DNA of 64,000 nucleotides. It comes from Vibrio sp. J1-1. Lineage in GTDB: Bacteria; Pseudomonadota; Gammaproteobacteria; Enterobacterales; Vibrionaceae. The position numbers and the translations under genes were made by a program. The stretch's first letter is position 1. Each line of letters begins with the position of its first letter. Shown piece after piece: positions 8,608-18,190 of this stretch. A model generated the notes under the pieces. The model had not been told where the DNA came from. It worked only from the letters and a program-made list of their open reading frames with translations, and did no database searches. The DNA is taken from the NCBI RefSeq assembly GCF_021728395.1, contig NZ_JAKKCM010000001.1, positions 496,001 through 560,000 on the forward strand, in the 5' to 3' direction.

Positions 8608-9716
8608 TGAATCGCATCGTAAAACATGTCGCACTAGCGCTTGGCTGCTTATCTCTTATCGGCTGTGAAGAATCCCAGCAACAAAATGTAGGGGCGTTAT
8701 TAGGGGGAAATGAAGCACCTGTTGAGGCCGAGTCGTTCACTCCCGTGATGAAAGGCGTAGAGATCACCTTCCCTGCCGATCATCAAGCGCATCTCGATTT
8801 TCGTCATGAATGGTGGTACCTAACGGCAAACTTAACCGACGAAAAGGGCAATCCACTCGGTGTGCAATGGACACAATTTCGTTTCGCGGCTGTACCACAG
8901 AAAGACGAACCAGCAGAAAAAAAAGCCGTATGGCAAAGCCATCAAATCTTCATGGCGCACAACGCTATCACCACAAAAGACAAACATTACGCCGATGAAA
9001 AATGGTCACGGGATCACAGCGAGCTTGCCGGAGTGGACGCCTCACCATTTCGTGTTTATCTTGACGATTGGCAATGGAAATCGTCAACCAACGACTTGTT
9101 TCCCGCGACATTAAAGACCAATTCCAAGCAATTTGGTTACTCACTCACACTAACCAGCAATGCGCCCTATCAAAAACAAGGCGAGCAAGGATACAGCACC
9201 AAAAGTTCCGATGGTCAGGCAGCATCGCATTACTACAGTCAGCCCTTTATTGATGTAGAGGGAGAAGTCACCATTGATGGCGAAACTCACCAGGTCTCAG
9301 GTAAAGGCTGGATCGACAGAGAGTGGAGCTCGCAGTACTTACACGAGTCACAGCAAGGCTGGGATTGGTTTGCGCTAAGGCTGACTGATGAAACCAGCCT
9401 GGTGGTGTTCCAACTTCGCGATTCAAGAACCGGACAAGCCAGTTACTCGCACGCAAAGCTGATGCATAAAGATGGCAGCGGAATTGCAATTCAACAAAAC
9501 AACATCCACTTAGAAGCGACCAAGCAAACACAAATTGAAGGGCGTAATTACCCAACGGAGTGGCAGCTTTCGATCCCCGACCAGCAAGTTGAACTCACGA
9601 TATCTGCACTCAACCCTAAAGCACAAATGCCGCTGTCTGTAACCTATTGGGAAGGCCCAGTGACTATTGACGGTTCTCATTCAGGAACAGGCTATATGGA
9701 GCTGACAGGATATTGA
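8607..9716 (+). CDS. AttH/CrtC-fold lipoprotein of the ABC cluster
   Basis: A 369-residue protein with a lipoprotein signal (MNRIVKHVALALGCLSLIGC, Cys about residue 20) and the lipocalin-like AttH/CrtC domain: HEWWYLTANL near residue 70, VSGKGWIDREWSSQYL around 235 and WDWFALRLTD. AttH proteins are encoded beside AttEFG ABC transporters, as here, and may bind a lipid or hydrophobic ligand. The start at 8607 overlaps the permease stop by one base; the GTG three bases earlier is less likely. Lipid anchoring and envelope location are inferred from the signal. Confidence 0.8.
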   Translation: MNRIVKHVALALGCLSLIGCEESQQQNVGALLGGNEAPVEAESFTPVMKGVEITFPADHQAHLDFRHEWWYLTANLTDEKGNPLGVQWTQFRFAAVPQKDEPAEKKAVWQSHQIFMAHNAITTKDKHYADEKWSRDHSELAGVDASPFRVYLDDWQWKSSTNDLFPATLKTNSKQFGYSLTLTSNAPYQKQGEQGYSTKSSDGQAASHYYSQPFIDVEGEVTIDGETHQVSGKGWIDREWSSQYLHESQQGWDWFALRLTDETSLVVFQLRDSRTGQASYSHAKLMHKDGSGIAIQQNNIHLEATKQTQIEGRNYPTEWQLSIPDQQVELTISALNPKAQMPLSVTYWEGPVTIDGSHSGTGYMELTGY

Positions 9717-9881
9717 ACATGTTAGTGTGAGCTTCACTTATCATTGTGGATTGTCACCTGTGGTTGAACAGCAATGTCTTTATTGAAACTAACGACTGCG
9801 ACGCATTTACCCAACAACAGCCTTGAAAGTCAGCCTTGTTGAGATAGGCTTTGAGCAAATCAAGCAAGGAAGAATCCGTAA

Positions 9882-10781
9882 ATGCGTGTCGATTATCACA
9901 AACGACTCGTTCCTGTTATTCGTTATCTGGAACAGCACTTTAACGAACCACTCAACCTACTAGAAGTAGCAGCGTTAGCGAACCTGTCTCCCTACCATTT
10001 TCATCGAACTTTCAAGGCCGTGCAGGGCGAGACCCTAGCCGATTTCATCCGACGCTTAAGACTAGAAGCCGCAGCGGATGACCTGTTCAAATCCAAACAA
10101 CCAGTACTCAACATAGCTTTAGACTACAATTTTTCTAGCTCACAAAGCTTAGCCAAAGCATTCAAACAACATTATGGGGTAACGCCGACGGCGTTTCGCG
10201 ATTGTGAAAACTACCAACAATTTTCTGAGTTAACGCGAAACAGCAAGATTGGACACACGTTGCGCAAGAATGGAAACGAAAAAATTTCCAGCGATTCATA
10301 TACTGATTCTGGATTCACGACATGGAGCATTATTATGGAAACGCAACACTTTGACCCTACCAAACTGGCGTACATTCGTGTGAATGGCCCTTACGGCGAA
10401 GGCTATGAAGAGCCATCAAGTCGCCTATATCAATGGGCAGGCATGAAAGGTTTAGCGGGCAATACCTGCATCTTCATTTATCACGACAACCCAGAAATAA
10501 CACCAAACGAGAAATGTCGAACTGACATCTGTTTGATGGTGCCTGAAGGCACCGAAGTCCCAAGTGGTATTGAGCTACAAGACTTTCCCGGTGGCGAATA
10601 TGCGATCATGCGTCAGCGCATCACGGAGAACAGTCAATACGCAAAAGCTTGGGATGATTTGATGAGTAACGTGATCGAGTCTGGCATTGAAAACGATGAT
10701 CGTCCTTGCTTCGAGCTTTACCATAGCTTTGACCCACAAACTCACCAAGCAGACGTCAGTTTCTGCACAGCCATCAAATAA
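9882..10781 (+). CDS. AraC-family regulator with GyrI-like effector domain
   Basis: A 299-residue regulator in the inverted order of the Rob/SoxS-GyrI group: the double helix-turn-helix is N-terminal (residues about 8-108, VAALANLSPYHFHRTFKAVQGE and ALDYNFSSSQSLAKAFKQHYGVTP) and a GyrI/BmrR-type small-molecule domain is C-terminal (about 150-299, ending in YAIMRQRI and CFELYHSF). Such proteins usually sense hydrophobic or antimicrobial compounds. It is monocistronic and closed by a terminator at 10786. Its targets cannot be told from the sequence, although the preceding envelope ABC cluster is a candidate. Confidence 0.8.
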   Translation: MRVDYHKRLVPVIRYLEQHFNEPLNLLEVAALANLSPYHFHRTFKAVQGETLADFIRRLRLEAAADDLFKSKQPVLNIALDYNFSSSQSLAKAFKQHYGVTPTAFRDCENYQQFSELTRNSKIGHTLRKNGNEKISSDSYTDSGFTTWSIIMETQHFDPTKLAYIRVNGPYGEGYEEPSSRLYQWAGMKGLAGNTCIFIYHDNPEITPNEKCRTDICLMVPEGTEVPSGIELQDFPGGEYAIMRQRITENSQYAKAWDDLMSNVIESGIENDDRPCFELYHSFDPQTHQADVSFCTAIK

Positions 10782-10785
10782 CCGA

Positions 10786-10812
10786 AAAGCCTGCGATTAT
10801 GCAGGCTTTTTC
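10786..10812 (+). terminator. Intrinsic terminator after the GyrI-type regulator
   Basis: A perfect 9-bp stem AAAGCCTGC/GCAGGCTTT with a 6-base loop runs into a T tract. The A residues on the left arm make it bidirectional for the convergent ohr gene. Confidence 0.8.
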
Positions 10813-10859
10813 TATCTGATTGTACCGTCCTAAATAAGGTTGACACATTTCCAACTCAA

Positions 10860-11282
10860 TTAAATTGCTTCACCGTTTACCGTGACTACAACGTCGATAT
10901 TACCGCGTACCGCATTTGAGTAAGGGCAAACCTGATGCGAAGTACGAGTCAGCTCAAGCGCTTGTTCTTGAGGTAAATCCAGTTCTACTGCCAAACTCAC
11001 TGTCAAAGCAAAGCCGCCGTTGCCGTTCTGTCCAATACCGACTTCTGCGGTTACTGGTGCGTGTTTCAGATTTACTTTAGCTTCACGTGCTACGTGTAAA
11101 ATGGCATTAGAAAAACACGCCGAGTAACCCGCAGCAAACAGTTGCTCAGGATTGGTTGCCGCTCCGGTACCACCCATTTCTTTCGGGTACGCTAAGTCGA
11201 GAGACAATAGACCATCATCAGTTTTCACTTGGCCATTTCGACCAGCAAGAGCTGTTGCTTGAGTTTTGTATAGCGTTTTCAT
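10860..11282 (-). CDS. ohr: Organic hydroperoxide reductase Ohr
   Basis: Ohr reduces organic and fatty-acid hydroperoxides with a reactive Cys pair recharged by lipoylated proteins. The 140-residue product has both: Cys56 in GYSACFSNA and Cys119 in HQVCPYSNAVRG. I start at 11282 (MKTLYKTQ) because AGAGGA precedes it; the in-frame ATG at 11300 has none. It is divergent from ohrR, with two OhrR-like palindromes in the shared gap, so derepression by organic peroxides is expected. Confidence 0.93.
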   Translation of the reverse strand: MKTLYKTQATALAGRNGQVKTDDGLLSLDLAYPKEMGGTGAATNPEQLFAAGYSACFSNAILHVAREAKVNLKHAPVTAEVGIGQNGNGGFALTVSLAVELDLPQEQALELTRTSHQVCPYSNAVRGNIDVVVTVNGEAI

Positions 11283-11307
11283 AAAAATATCCTCTTTCAA
11301 TTTAGGT

Positions 11308-11317
11308 TGTGTGCAAT
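11308..11317. promoter_or_regulatory. OhrR-type operator, ohr side (imperfect)
   Basis: TTGTGTGCAA lies 26 bases upstream of the ohr start. It differs at two central bases from the perfect palindrome TTGTGCACAA found 57 bases away, so it is a likely second OhrR half-site pair. Confidence 0.45.
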
Positions 11318-11364
11318 TTAATTACGAGCAATATTACATCGAAATAAAGATAACTTGCAACTAT

Positions 11365-11376
11365 ATTGTGCACAAT
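11365..11376. promoter_or_regulatory. OhrR-type operator palindrome, ohrR side
   Basis: ATTGTGCACAAT is a perfect 12-bp palindrome, 42 bases upstream of the ohrR start in the divergent ohr-ohrR gap, flanked by A/T. OhrR/MarR regulators bind such A/T-rich inverted repeats. Assignment to OhrR is by position. Confidence 0.6.
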
Positions 11377-11417
11377 TTATTTTTATAACCTCCATAGTGA
11401 ACAGATAGGCCGAGTCC

Positions 11418-11876
11418 ATGAGTCAGTGCTACAAAGAAACCCCGTTGAATGATGAAGAAAAAATCTTGCTAGAGAATCAAGTTTGCTTCCCACTCTATAG
11501 TGCCGCTAATGCCGTGATTCGTGCTTACCGTCCCTTACTGGATAAACTGGACCTTACCTACTCTCAGTATCTGGTTATGATGGTTCTGTGGGAAAAAGAC
11601 GGGGCTAGTGTAAAAGAGTTAGGCTCACGCCTTCATCTGGATTCAGGCACACTGACGCCTCTGTTAAAGCGACTAGAAGTAAAAGGGTTTGTGACCCGAG
11701 GTCGTAGTGAGATGGATGAACGTGTAAGAGTGTTGAACCTTACCGAAGCAGGCAGAGCACTCAAAGATCAGGCGAAATCAGTACCCGATGCCATCGCCTG
11801 TAAGTTCACGTTGGATTTGGAAGAGTTGGTTACGCTAAAAACGCTGTGCGAAAAAGTACTCAATACGTTGAGTTAA
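11418..11876 (+). CDS. ohrR: MarR-family organic peroxide sensor OhrR
   Basis: A 152-residue MarR-fold repressor with the peroxide-sensing Cys23 in NQVCFPLYSA, the hallmark of OhrR, followed by YSQYLVMMVLWE and the winged-helix recognition region (SRLHLDSGTLTPLLKRLE, residues about 70-90). Oxidation of the Cys releases it from the ohr-ohrR operators. It is divergent from ohr and ends before a hairpin at 11912. An additional Cys4 is present near the N-terminus. Confidence 0.92.
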   Translation: MSQCYKETPLNDEEKILLENQVCFPLYSAANAVIRAYRPLLDKLDLTYSQYLVMMVLWEKDGASVKELGSRLHLDSGTLTPLLKRLEVKGFVTRGRSEMDERVRVLNLTEAGRALKDQAKSVPDAIACKFTLDLEELVTLKTLCEKVLNTLS

Positions 11877-11911
11877 CTACCACGCCCTTTTTCACACTTA
11901 CTCATTGAATG

Positions 11912-11936
11912 AAGCCTGCGATTGCGGGCTTTGTTG
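11912..11936 (+). terminator. Terminator after ohrR
   Basis: An 8-bp stem AAGCCTGC/GCGGGCTT with one G-T pair and a GATT loop is followed by TTGTTGTT. It has a weaker T tract than most in the window. Confidence 0.5.
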
Positions 11937-12029
11937 TTATCATCACCGTCAAACGCTATCTCCACTGCCGTCCTTCAACAAAACCTATCAACTTCTCGCG
12001 TTTATAATTGCTACCCCCTATTAACTAAA

Positions 12030-12066
12030 ATAGGATTTGTCTATCAATAGGATAGTTACAAGCGAT
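12030..12066 (+). promoter_or_regulatory. OxyR binding site of ahpC (four blocks)
   Basis: The 37-base stretch reads ATAG-N7-CTAT-N7-ATAG-N7-CGAT, the exact four-block spacing bound by oxidised OxyR tetramers, with a single mismatch in the last block. It sits just upstream of the ahpC promoter. oxyR itself is not in the window. Confidence 0.8.
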
Positions 12067-12069
12067 TTT

Positions 12070-12098
12070 CTTTAAGCACACTCTGATGCGAATATACT
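12070..12098 (+). promoter_or_regulatory. ahpC promoter (-35/-10)
   Basis: A -10 TATACT at 12093-12098 is preceded 17 bases upstream by CTTTAA at 12070-12075, a poor -35 as expected for an OxyR-activated promoter. The OxyR site ends four bases before the -35. Confidence 0.6.
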
Positions 12099-12147
12099 TT
12101 CCGAAAGCAAGAACTGCTCACCCTAAGATATTCTGAGGAAAGTAAAA

Positions 12148-12705
12148 ATGATCAACACTAAAATCAAACCATTTGCAGCTACAGCATACAAAAACGGCGA
12201 ATTCGTTGAAGTAACAGAGCAAGACGTCCTAGGCAAATGGGCTGTATTCTTCTTCTACCCAGCAGACTTCACATTCGTATGTCCGACTGAACTAGGTGAC
12301 CTAGCAGACCACTACGAAGAGCTACAAAACCGCGGTGTTGAAGTGTACTCAGTATCAACTGACACACACTTCACTCACAAAGCATGGCACGACAGCTCTG
12401 AAACTATCGGCAAAATCAACTACTACATGCTTGGCGACCAAACTGGCAACATCACAAATAACTTCGGTGTGATGCGTGAAGGTCAAGGTCTTGCAGACCG
12501 CGCGACTTTCCTAATTGACCCAGAAGGTACTATCCAGGCAATGGAAATCACTGCAGAAGGCATCGGCCGTGACGCAGAAGACCTACTGCGCAAAGTGAAA
12601 GCGGCTCAGTACGTAGCTGCACACCCAGGCGAAGTTTGCCCAGCTAAATGGAAAGAAGGCGAAGAAACGCTAGCTCCTTCTCTAGACCTAGTAGGCAAAA
12701 TCTAA
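12148..12705 (+). CDS. ahpC: Alkyl hydroperoxide reductase subunit C (2-Cys peroxiredoxin)
   Basis: AhpC reduces H2O2 and organic peroxides to water and alcohols. The 185-residue protein has the peroxidatic Cys45 in [10 protein letters not shown] and the resolving Cys164 in [10 protein letters not shown], standard for typical 2-Cys peroxiredoxins of this length. AGGAAAG precedes the start. It is followed by ahpF, its flavoprotein reductase, after a 159-base spacer containing a hairpin. Codon use is strongly biased, as expected for an abundant protein. An OxyR site and promoter lie upstream. Confidence 0.95.
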   Translation: MINTKIKPFAATAYKNGEFVEVTEQDVLGKWAVFFFYPADFTFVCPTELGDLADHYEELQNRGVEVYSVSTDTHFTHKAWHDSSETIGKINYYMLGDQTGNITNNFGVMREGQGLADRATFLIDPEGTIQAMEITAEGIGRDAEDLLRKVKAAQYVAAHPGEVCPAKWKEGEETLAPSLDLVGKI

Positions 12706-12754
12706 TTCTAGATTAGCCAGCGCGGGTTCAATCCAAGAACCAAAACCTAATTAA

Positions 12755-12807
12755 AGAGAGCAATTCGGGTTAGATACCTTGACGACCTTCTTCCCGGTTT
12801 GCTCTCT
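12755..12807 (+). promoter_or_regulatory. Intercistronic hairpin between ahpC and ahpF
   Basis: A 9-bp stem AGAGAGCAA/TTGCTCTCT closes a larger loop holding CGGGTTA...CCCGG. No T tract follows at once, so it is more likely a processing or stabilising element that lowers ahpF relative to ahpC than a full terminator. Confidence 0.5.
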
Positions 12808-12864
12808 CCTCATGTTTTTATCCAGAGTAACCACTCTTCTGTTTATTAAAAGGTAATAACAACT

Positions 12865-14433
12865 ATGTTAGACCAAGCGATCCAACAACAACTCAAACAA
12901 TATCTGGCTAATGTAAAAGAAGACGTACGTCTAGTGGTTAGCCTAGATGAAAGCAAAGCGGCAAATGATATTTTGTCTCTCGCTAATCAAATCGCAGAAA
13001 TGAGCGAATATATTTCTGTTGTTCGTGACGACGCAGCGAGTGACCGTAAACCAGTAATGACTGTAACTAACCCTACTAAAGGTACCGCACTTCGCTTTGC
13101 TGGCCTGCCTATGGGCCACGAATTTACGTCATTAGTCCTTGCGCTCCTTCACTCTGGTGGCCATCCAATTAAGCTAGATCCAGAAGTGATTGAGCAAATT
13201 GCAGCGCTGGATAAAGAACTGGACGTCGAAATTTTCATCTCGCTTTCTTGCCAGAACTGTCCCGACTTTGTTCAGGCGTTCAACATGATAGCTGCGATTA
13301 ACCCGAAAGTGAAAGCGACCATGATCGACGGCGCTTTGTTCCAAGACGAAGTGAAACAGCGCGATATCATGGCAGTACCAAGTGTATTCGTTAACGGTGA
13401 GCTGTTCGGCCAAGGCCGCATGACTCTTACAGAAATTCTGAACAAAGTCGACGACAGCGCGAGCGAGAAAGCAGCGAAAGCACTAGATGAAAAAGAACCT
13501 TACGACGTACTCGTTGTAGGTGGTGGCCCTGGTGGTAGTGCAGCCGCTCTGTACGCGGCTCGTAAAGGTATTCGCACGGGCGTTGTTGCTAAACGTTTTG
13601 GTGGTCAGGTTATGGACACCATGGCGATCGAAAACTTTGTTTCAGTAAAACGAACTGAAGGCCCTAAGATGGCTGCCGATCTTGGCGAGCACTTGAAAGA
13701 GTACGATGTAGATGTTGTGACTGAGCAACAAGCGAAGAAGTTAATGGGCGCAGCGCATACTGAAGATGGTCTCATCCACATTCAGTTAGAAAGCGGCGCA
13801 ACACTAAAGAGTCAGAGTGTCATTCTGAGCCCTGGTGCTCGCTGGCGTGAAATGAACGTTCCGGGTGAACAGGAATATCGCAACAAAGGCGTGGCGTACT
13901 GCCCTCACTGTGACGGTCCGCTGTTTAAAGGCAAGAAAACCGCGGTGATCGGTGGTGGTAACTCAGGTATCGAAGCAGCGATCGACCTCGCTGGTATCGT
14001 GGAGCACGTAACGGTACTTGAATTTGCTGACGTACTGCGCGCAGACCAAGTGCTAATCAATAAAGCCAACTCGCTACCAAACATCGACATCATTACCATG
14101 GCGCAAACCACAGAAGTTGTGGGCGATGGCAAACGCGTAACGGGTCTGAAATACAAAGACCGCAATACTGATGACATCAAAGAGCTGGAACTGTCAGGTA
14201 TCTTTGTTCAGATTGGTTTGGTACCAAACACTGAGTGGCTAAAAGATTCAGAAGTGAACTTATCACCACGTGGCGAGATTGAAGTAGGCAGCCACGGTGA
14301 AACCAGCCTAGAAGGTGTGTTTGCAGCGGGTGACGCGACTACGGTTCCTTACAAACAGATCATCATCGCGATGGGTGAAGGTGCAAAAGCAAGCTTAGGC
14401 GCGTTTGACTACCTGATTCGTAAGCAAGGTTAA
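12865..14433 (+). CDS. ahpF: Alkyl hydroperoxide reductase subunit F
   Basis: AhpF passes electrons from NADH through FAD and two disulfides to AhpC. The 522-residue protein has the N-terminal tandem thioredoxin-like domain with redox pair CQNC (about residue 130), a Rossmann FAD motif [16 protein letters not shown] (about 215), the second redox pair CPHC in the pyridine nucleotide domain (about 347), a [14 protein letters not shown] motif and the C-terminal FAD motif [16 protein letters not shown]. It is full-length and preceded by AAAGGTAATAACAACT. It forms an operon with ahpC. Confidence 0.95.
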   Translation: MLDQAIQQQLKQYLANVKEDVRLVVSLDESKAANDILSLANQIAEMSEYISVVRDDAASDRKPVMTVTNPTKGTALRFAGLPMGHEFTSLVLALLHSGGHPIKLDPEVIEQIAALDKELDVEIFISLSCQNCPDFVQAFNMIAAINPKVKATMIDGALFQDEVKQRDIMAVPSVFVNGELFGQGRMTLTEILNKVDDSASEKAAKALDEKEPYDVLVVGGGPGGSAAALYAARKGIRTGVVAKRFGGQVMDTMAIENFVSVKRTEGPKMAADLGEHLKEYDVDVVTEQQAKKLMGAAHTEDGLIHIQLESGATLKSQSVILSPGARWREMNVPGEQEYRNKGVAYCPHCDGPLFKGKKTAVIGGGNSGIEAAIDLAGIVEHVTVLEFADVLRADQVLINKANSLPNIDIITMAQTTEVVGDGKRVTGLKYKDRNTDDIKELELSGIFVQIGLVPNTEWLKDSEVNLSPRGEIEVGSHGETSLEGVFAAGDATTVPYKQIIIAMGEGAKASLGAFDYLIRKQG

Positions 14434-14483
14434 CCTCCAGAACTTCTGGAATAATAAAAAATAAAAGAAGCCCAAAGACTTTG

Positions 14484-14512
14484 CCAGCAGACCGCTATCT
14501 GCTGGTTTTTTT
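14484..14512 (+). terminator. Intrinsic terminator after ahpF
   Basis: An 8-bp stem CCAGCAGA/TCTGCTGG with a 6-base loop is followed by seven T residues. The rest of the gap up to 14747 is A/T-rich; I see no clear operator there. Confidence 0.85.
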
Positions 14513-14747
14513 ATACCTAAATAAATAGTAAGTACTTACATCATAACTTAATCAGGTTCTTTAAAATATCTAAAATCGTCATGCTGTTTTCACGTTCGCT
14601 CTGTCTTAAAAACACGACTCGTTGAAAATATCTGCGTGTCTGACGTGCCTCGCCTGCAAAAATCCCAAAAAGATATTCAAACTCAAACCGAATAAAATCA
14701 TTGCACTATACTGACCTAGACAGTCAGTAGCATATGGAAATTAATCT

Positions 14748-16319
14748 ATGAAAATCAAAACAGTTGCAGCAATGATAGGAGCTGCATTACCTGTGACGGC
14801 GCTAGCGGCAGACAAGCCAAATATCGTGGTCATTTTTGGTGATGATATTGGTTGGCAAAATGTCAGTGCGTATGGCATGGGTACGATGGGATATAAAACA
14901 CCGAACATCGACAGCATCGCCAACGAAGGCATCATGTTTACCGATCACTACGCCCAGCCGAGTTCTACGGCGGGTCGTGCGGCATTCATTACCGGGCAGT
15001 ACCCAATTCGTTCAGGTATGACAACGGTAGCGATGCCTGGTGGCGCGCTGGGAATTAAAAAAGAATCGCCATCTTTAGCCGAAGTGTTAAAAGATGTGGG
15101 TTATGCGACAGGACAATTTGGTAAAAACCATCTCGGTGACCACAATTTTTCCTTACCAACTGTTCACGGCTTCGATGAGTTTTTCGGCAATTTGTATCAC
15201 CTAAATACTCAAGAAGAGCACGAGCAGCGCGATTATATAAACTTCGCAAAAGAGTATTCCGGCTCGGTTGAAGAGTATACGAAGAAATTTGGTACTCGTG
15301 GTGTTCTTCATTGCTTTGCAACAGACACAGAAGATAAGACGGTTGATCCTAGATTTGGCGTGGTCGGTAAACAAAAATGTACCGATACAGGGCCTCTAGG
15401 TAATGAACGTATGAAAGACTTTGACCGTGCAGAAATGATCCCAGCGGCGCTCAAGTTTATCGACAAGTCCATGAAAGACGACAAACCATTCTTTACTTGG
15501 ATCAACACCAGCCGCATGCACTTGTACACGCGTTTAAATGATAAGTGGCGTTATGCTGCCGAGAAATTTACCAGTGAATATGATTTTTATGGCAGCGGGA
15601 TGCTACAGCATGATGCCGACATTGGCTATTTACTGGAAGAACTTGATAAAAGAGGCGTCACAGACAATACCATCATCATCTACTCCACCGATAATGGCCC
15701 AGAGCACTCATCTTGGCCGCATGGCGGTACAACACCGTTCCGTGGAGAAAAAATGACCACCTATGAAGGTGGGGTAAGAGTACCGACCATGGTCAAATGG
15801 CCTGGCGTTATTCCTTCAGGGCAAGTATTGAACGGTATTCAAGGTCACCAAGATCTCTTCACTACTTTAGCTTCAGCTGCTGGGGTTAAAGATGTACACG
15901 AAAAAATGATAAAAGAGAAAAAACAGTATATCGACGGTATTGATAACTTAGCGTACTGGAAGGGGGAGTCGAATCATTCTGCCCGTAACTCCATCTTGTA
16001 CTACTTTGAAAGCCAATTATCAGCGGTACGTGTCGGACCTTGGAAATTCCACTTCGCTATTGCCGAACATTACTACGACAACCTACTCCCTCTCGCTAAA
16101 CCTAAGCTCTATAACTTACGCGCGGATCCATTTGAGAGTTATGACTCGGTAGATGCGAACGGTCACTTAGTTCAGAAAATGTCATGGATGCTTGCGCCTG
16201 TAAGTGAAATGGTACAAGAGCATGTTCAAAGCTTAGTAGAATACCCGCCGACACAAGGTGGCTCTACATTTGATATGACAGAAATGATCAAAGAAGCGAT
16301 GAGCTCGACGCAGCAATAA
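14748..16319 (+). CDS. Periplasmic Ser-type arylsulfatase
   Basis: A 523-residue sulfatase that hydrolyses sulfate esters. It has a signal peptide (residues 1-21, cleavage after ALA), the metal-binding start [12 protein letters not shown], and the maturation motif S73-T-A-G-R77 followed by AAFITGQ. This SxAxR form needs an anaerobic-type radical-SAM sulfatase maturase to convert Ser73 to formylglycine. Further family motifs are GKNHLGD and [15 protein letters not shown]. No maturase gene is in the window, so one must act in trans. The substrate is unknown; marine polysaccharide or aryl sulfates are plausible. Confidence 0.88.
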   Translation: MKIKTVAAMIGAALPVTALAADKPNIVVIFGDDIGWQNVSAYGMGTMGYKTPNIDSIANEGIMFTDHYAQPSSTAGRAAFITGQYPIRSGMTTVAMPGGALGIKKESPSLAEVLKDVGYATGQFGKNHLGDHNFSLPTVHGFDEFFGNLYHLNTQEEHEQRDYINFAKEYSGSVEEYTKKFGTRGVLHCFATDTEDKTVDPRFGVVGKQKCTDTGPLGNERMKDFDRAEMIPAALKFIDKSMKDDKPFFTWINTSRMHLYTRLNDKWRYAAEKFTSEYDFYGSGMLQHDADIGYLLEELDKRGVTDNTIIIYSTDNGPEHSSWPHGGTTPFRGEKMTTYEGGVRVPTMVKWPGVIPSGQVLNGIQGHQDLFTTLASAAGVKDVHEKMIKEKKQYIDGIDNLAYWKGESNHSARNSILYYFESQLSAVRVGPWKFHFAIAEHYYDNLLPLAKPKLYNLRADPFESYDSVDANGHLVQKMSWMLAPVSEMVQEHVQSLVEYPPTQGGSTFDMTEMIKEAMSSTQQ

Positions 16320-16340
16320 GAGATATCTTGGCAATTTTAA

Positions 16341-16372
16341 AGGGTGAACTGAATACAGTTCGCCCTTTTTTT
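16341..16372. terminator. Terminator after the sulfatase gene
   Basis: An 11-bp stem (AGGGTGAACTG/CAGTTCGCCCT, one wobble, AATA loop) is followed by TTTTTTT. Flanking CTTGGCAA and TTGCCAAG extend the symmetry, so it is likely bidirectional for the convergent ctlX-like gene. Confidence 0.8.
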
Positions 16373-16477
16373 GCCAAGTAGACACGGCTGGATAATCATT
16401 TACGCCAGATAGAAACAGTTTCGCCAACCCTAAAAAGGATTGGCGAAAACGTTTAGAACTAAAAAGTTAGTGAGGAC

Positions 16478-17488
16478 TTACAGCATAGCTTGACGGCTTG
16501 GTAAGAAGACTTCACCTAACATACAGCGAACAGAGCCACCACCAATAGATTCTATAGTAGACACATCAAACGGCAGTAATTTACCGTGCGTCGCTAACTG
16601 GTTTCTTTGTGCAGGTGAAAACGCATCGTACGCCGATTGAGACATCGCAATCACCTTGTCACCGTTCACTGTTTCCAGTTGAAGGATGTTGCCGCAGAAC
16701 TGGTTCATCTGCTCAATCGAAATTGAGATCACTTGCTTGTCTTTCGCTAGTGATTTCATTACGAAGCGACGCTCAAACTCAGGGATTACTTCATCACAAA
16801 TCACACAGAACTGTTCACCTACCGCCATCATTACATTGGTATGGTAAATAGGCGAGCCAGAAGGCAAGCGTGTTTGGAAAGAAATCACGCGATCGTAGCC
16901 AACGCGATTTGCATAGTCTTCCAGAACCAAGCGATCACAACGCTGAGAAAGCGCCGCATAAACCGTCTTGTTAAAATGATCAAAAATCATCACGCCAGTA
17001 CTTTCCAGATACGCCTGATCGTTCACGTATTCAGTTAAGCTAGCTTGCTGGTGTACCTCTCGTCCCGCTTTCATTAGCGCGGCTACTAGAGCGTCTGGGC
17101 GAACTTCTTTCTGACGGTTTTCACACGCCATCGGGAACGTATATAAAGTCCCATCACACGTTGTACTAAACCAGTTATTTGGGAACACTGCATCTGGCGT
17201 CTCAACATCTGACAAAGGATAATCAAACTCCACCACCTGAACACCTTCTTGGCGTAAGGTTGCTACCATCGCAGCAAATTCAGCCATGGTTTTTTGAGAA
17301 ACTTCTTCCTGGCTGAGTGACACCTGATTTTGAAACTCATTATCTCTCGCGGTTTCTTCGTTAAAGCGAAATTCTTTAGGTGGCACCATCACTACGCAGT
17401 TTGCGGTATGGCGCAGAGCACTTTGTGTGCTTTCTTCATTCCCATTTGCAAATTGGGGTACTGATTCGTGTAATAGCATCCGATACAT
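16478..17488 (-). CDS. CtlX-like arginine deiminase/amidinotransferase-family hydrolase
   Basis: The protein belongs to the guanidino-group-modifying (pentein) superfamily of the citrulline-utilisation hydrolase CtlX type. Motifs are VVMVPPKEFRFNEETARDN near the start, FPNNWFS (about 125), the catalytic His in YHTNVMMAVG (about 215) and the nucleophile Cys322 in GGGSVRCMLGE. It is about 30 residues longer at the N-terminus than typical members. The ATG at 17488 has AGAAGGA almost touching it; the in-frame ATG at 17479 is better spaced (nine bases) and may be the true start. The exact substrate (citrulline, arginine or another guanidino/ureido compound) is not settled by sequence. Confidence 0.78.
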   Translation of the reverse strand: MYRMLLHESVPQFANGNEESTQSALRHTANCVVMVPPKEFRFNEETARDNEFQNQVSLSQEEVSQKTMAEFAAMVATLRQEGVQVVEFDYPLSDVETPDAVFPNNWFSTTCDGTLYTFPMACENRQKEVRPDALVAALMKAGREVHQQASLTEYVNDQAYLESTGVMIFDHFNKTVYAALSQRCDRLVLEDYANRVGYDRVISFQTRLPSGSPIYHTNVMMAVGEQFCVICDEVIPEFERRFVMKSLAKDKQVISISIEQMNQFCGNILQLETVNGDKVIAMSQSAYDAFSPAQRNQLATHGKLLPFDVSTIESIGGGSVRCMLGEVFLPSRQAML

Positions 17489-18073
17489 TCCTTCTCACTA
17501 GAATGAGGAGATTGTAAATACATTGTTAAGTAAGGTTTTACTGTTTTCACGATTATTTCATCCATTAAAAAGTAAAATTTACTGCATAACCCAAAATTTT
17601 CAGGAATACTTCTGCCCACCTTAGAGTCTAAAACTTTTGTGTTACACGGGTTACAAGTCGGAAAAAACAGTGTTATGAACTCAAATTATCGCCAATTACA
17701 CAGAGTTAGCTTAAAGATATACACGATTTATCATTGAATTTGCTTTAAATATAAGAAATAACAAACGGACAATAAAAATAAAAAACCTAAAAACATGAAT
17801 ACAAATTCAGGCAATAAAATGGCAAAACAAGACATTTTCAACTAAAAGCCCAAGCACTCCAAATTGAAGGTGTTACATTGCAATGGTGCCTTAAATAGCC
17901 ATCGTTAAGCTTTGATTTTCGATTTATCAAGAAGTACGGATAACCATACAGAGAGCATAGATTCTCGGATATGAAACAACACTAAGTGATAAAGAGCAAA
18001 CCTATTCTGCTACTATCAATGCTCATTGCGTATCCACAGCAATGAACACCTTACAGAGTATCTTGCTGGATCA
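17489..18073. other. Long A/T-rich intergenic region without a recognisable gene
   Basis: No supported coding frame, repeat or RNA family was recognised in these 585 bases. It must hold the promoter of the leftward CtlX-like gene and may hold that of the rightward 38-residue protein. Confidence 0.4.
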
Positions 18074-18161
18074 TTTATCGAGCTACGTAGCTACGTGTTG
18101 ATAAACAGCTATACTCAATAGACGGCTGGTTCTACCCAGTCCACGATGCGTGGTCACGGGT
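18074..18161 (+). promoter_or_regulatory. Structured leader upstream of the 38-residue protein
   Basis: A TTTATC...GATAAA pair (18074-18079/18100-18105) encloses the 12-bp palindrome AGCTACGTAGCT (18081-18092). Downstream CCACG-ATG-CGTGG (18141-18153) is a strong hairpin. CTGG (18126-18129) can pair with CCAG (18136-18139), or instead ACCC (18134-18137) with GGGT (18158-18161); the two choices exclude each other. Such alternatives are typical of riboswitches or attenuators, but I recognise no known class. Confidence 0.4.
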
Positions 18162-18190
18162 AATTAAACTGACAATAAGGTAATTAGCTT

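Noticed and set aside
16970-16995. TTGATCATTTTAAC (minus strand) in the CtlX-like gene
   Set aside because: Only the left half fits the iteron; the terminal C pattern is poor and the region is coding.
18121-18161. Assigning the leader to a known riboswitch (c-di-GMP, guanidine, preQ1)
   Set aside because: None of the conserved cores of these classes could be found; only generic stems are visible.
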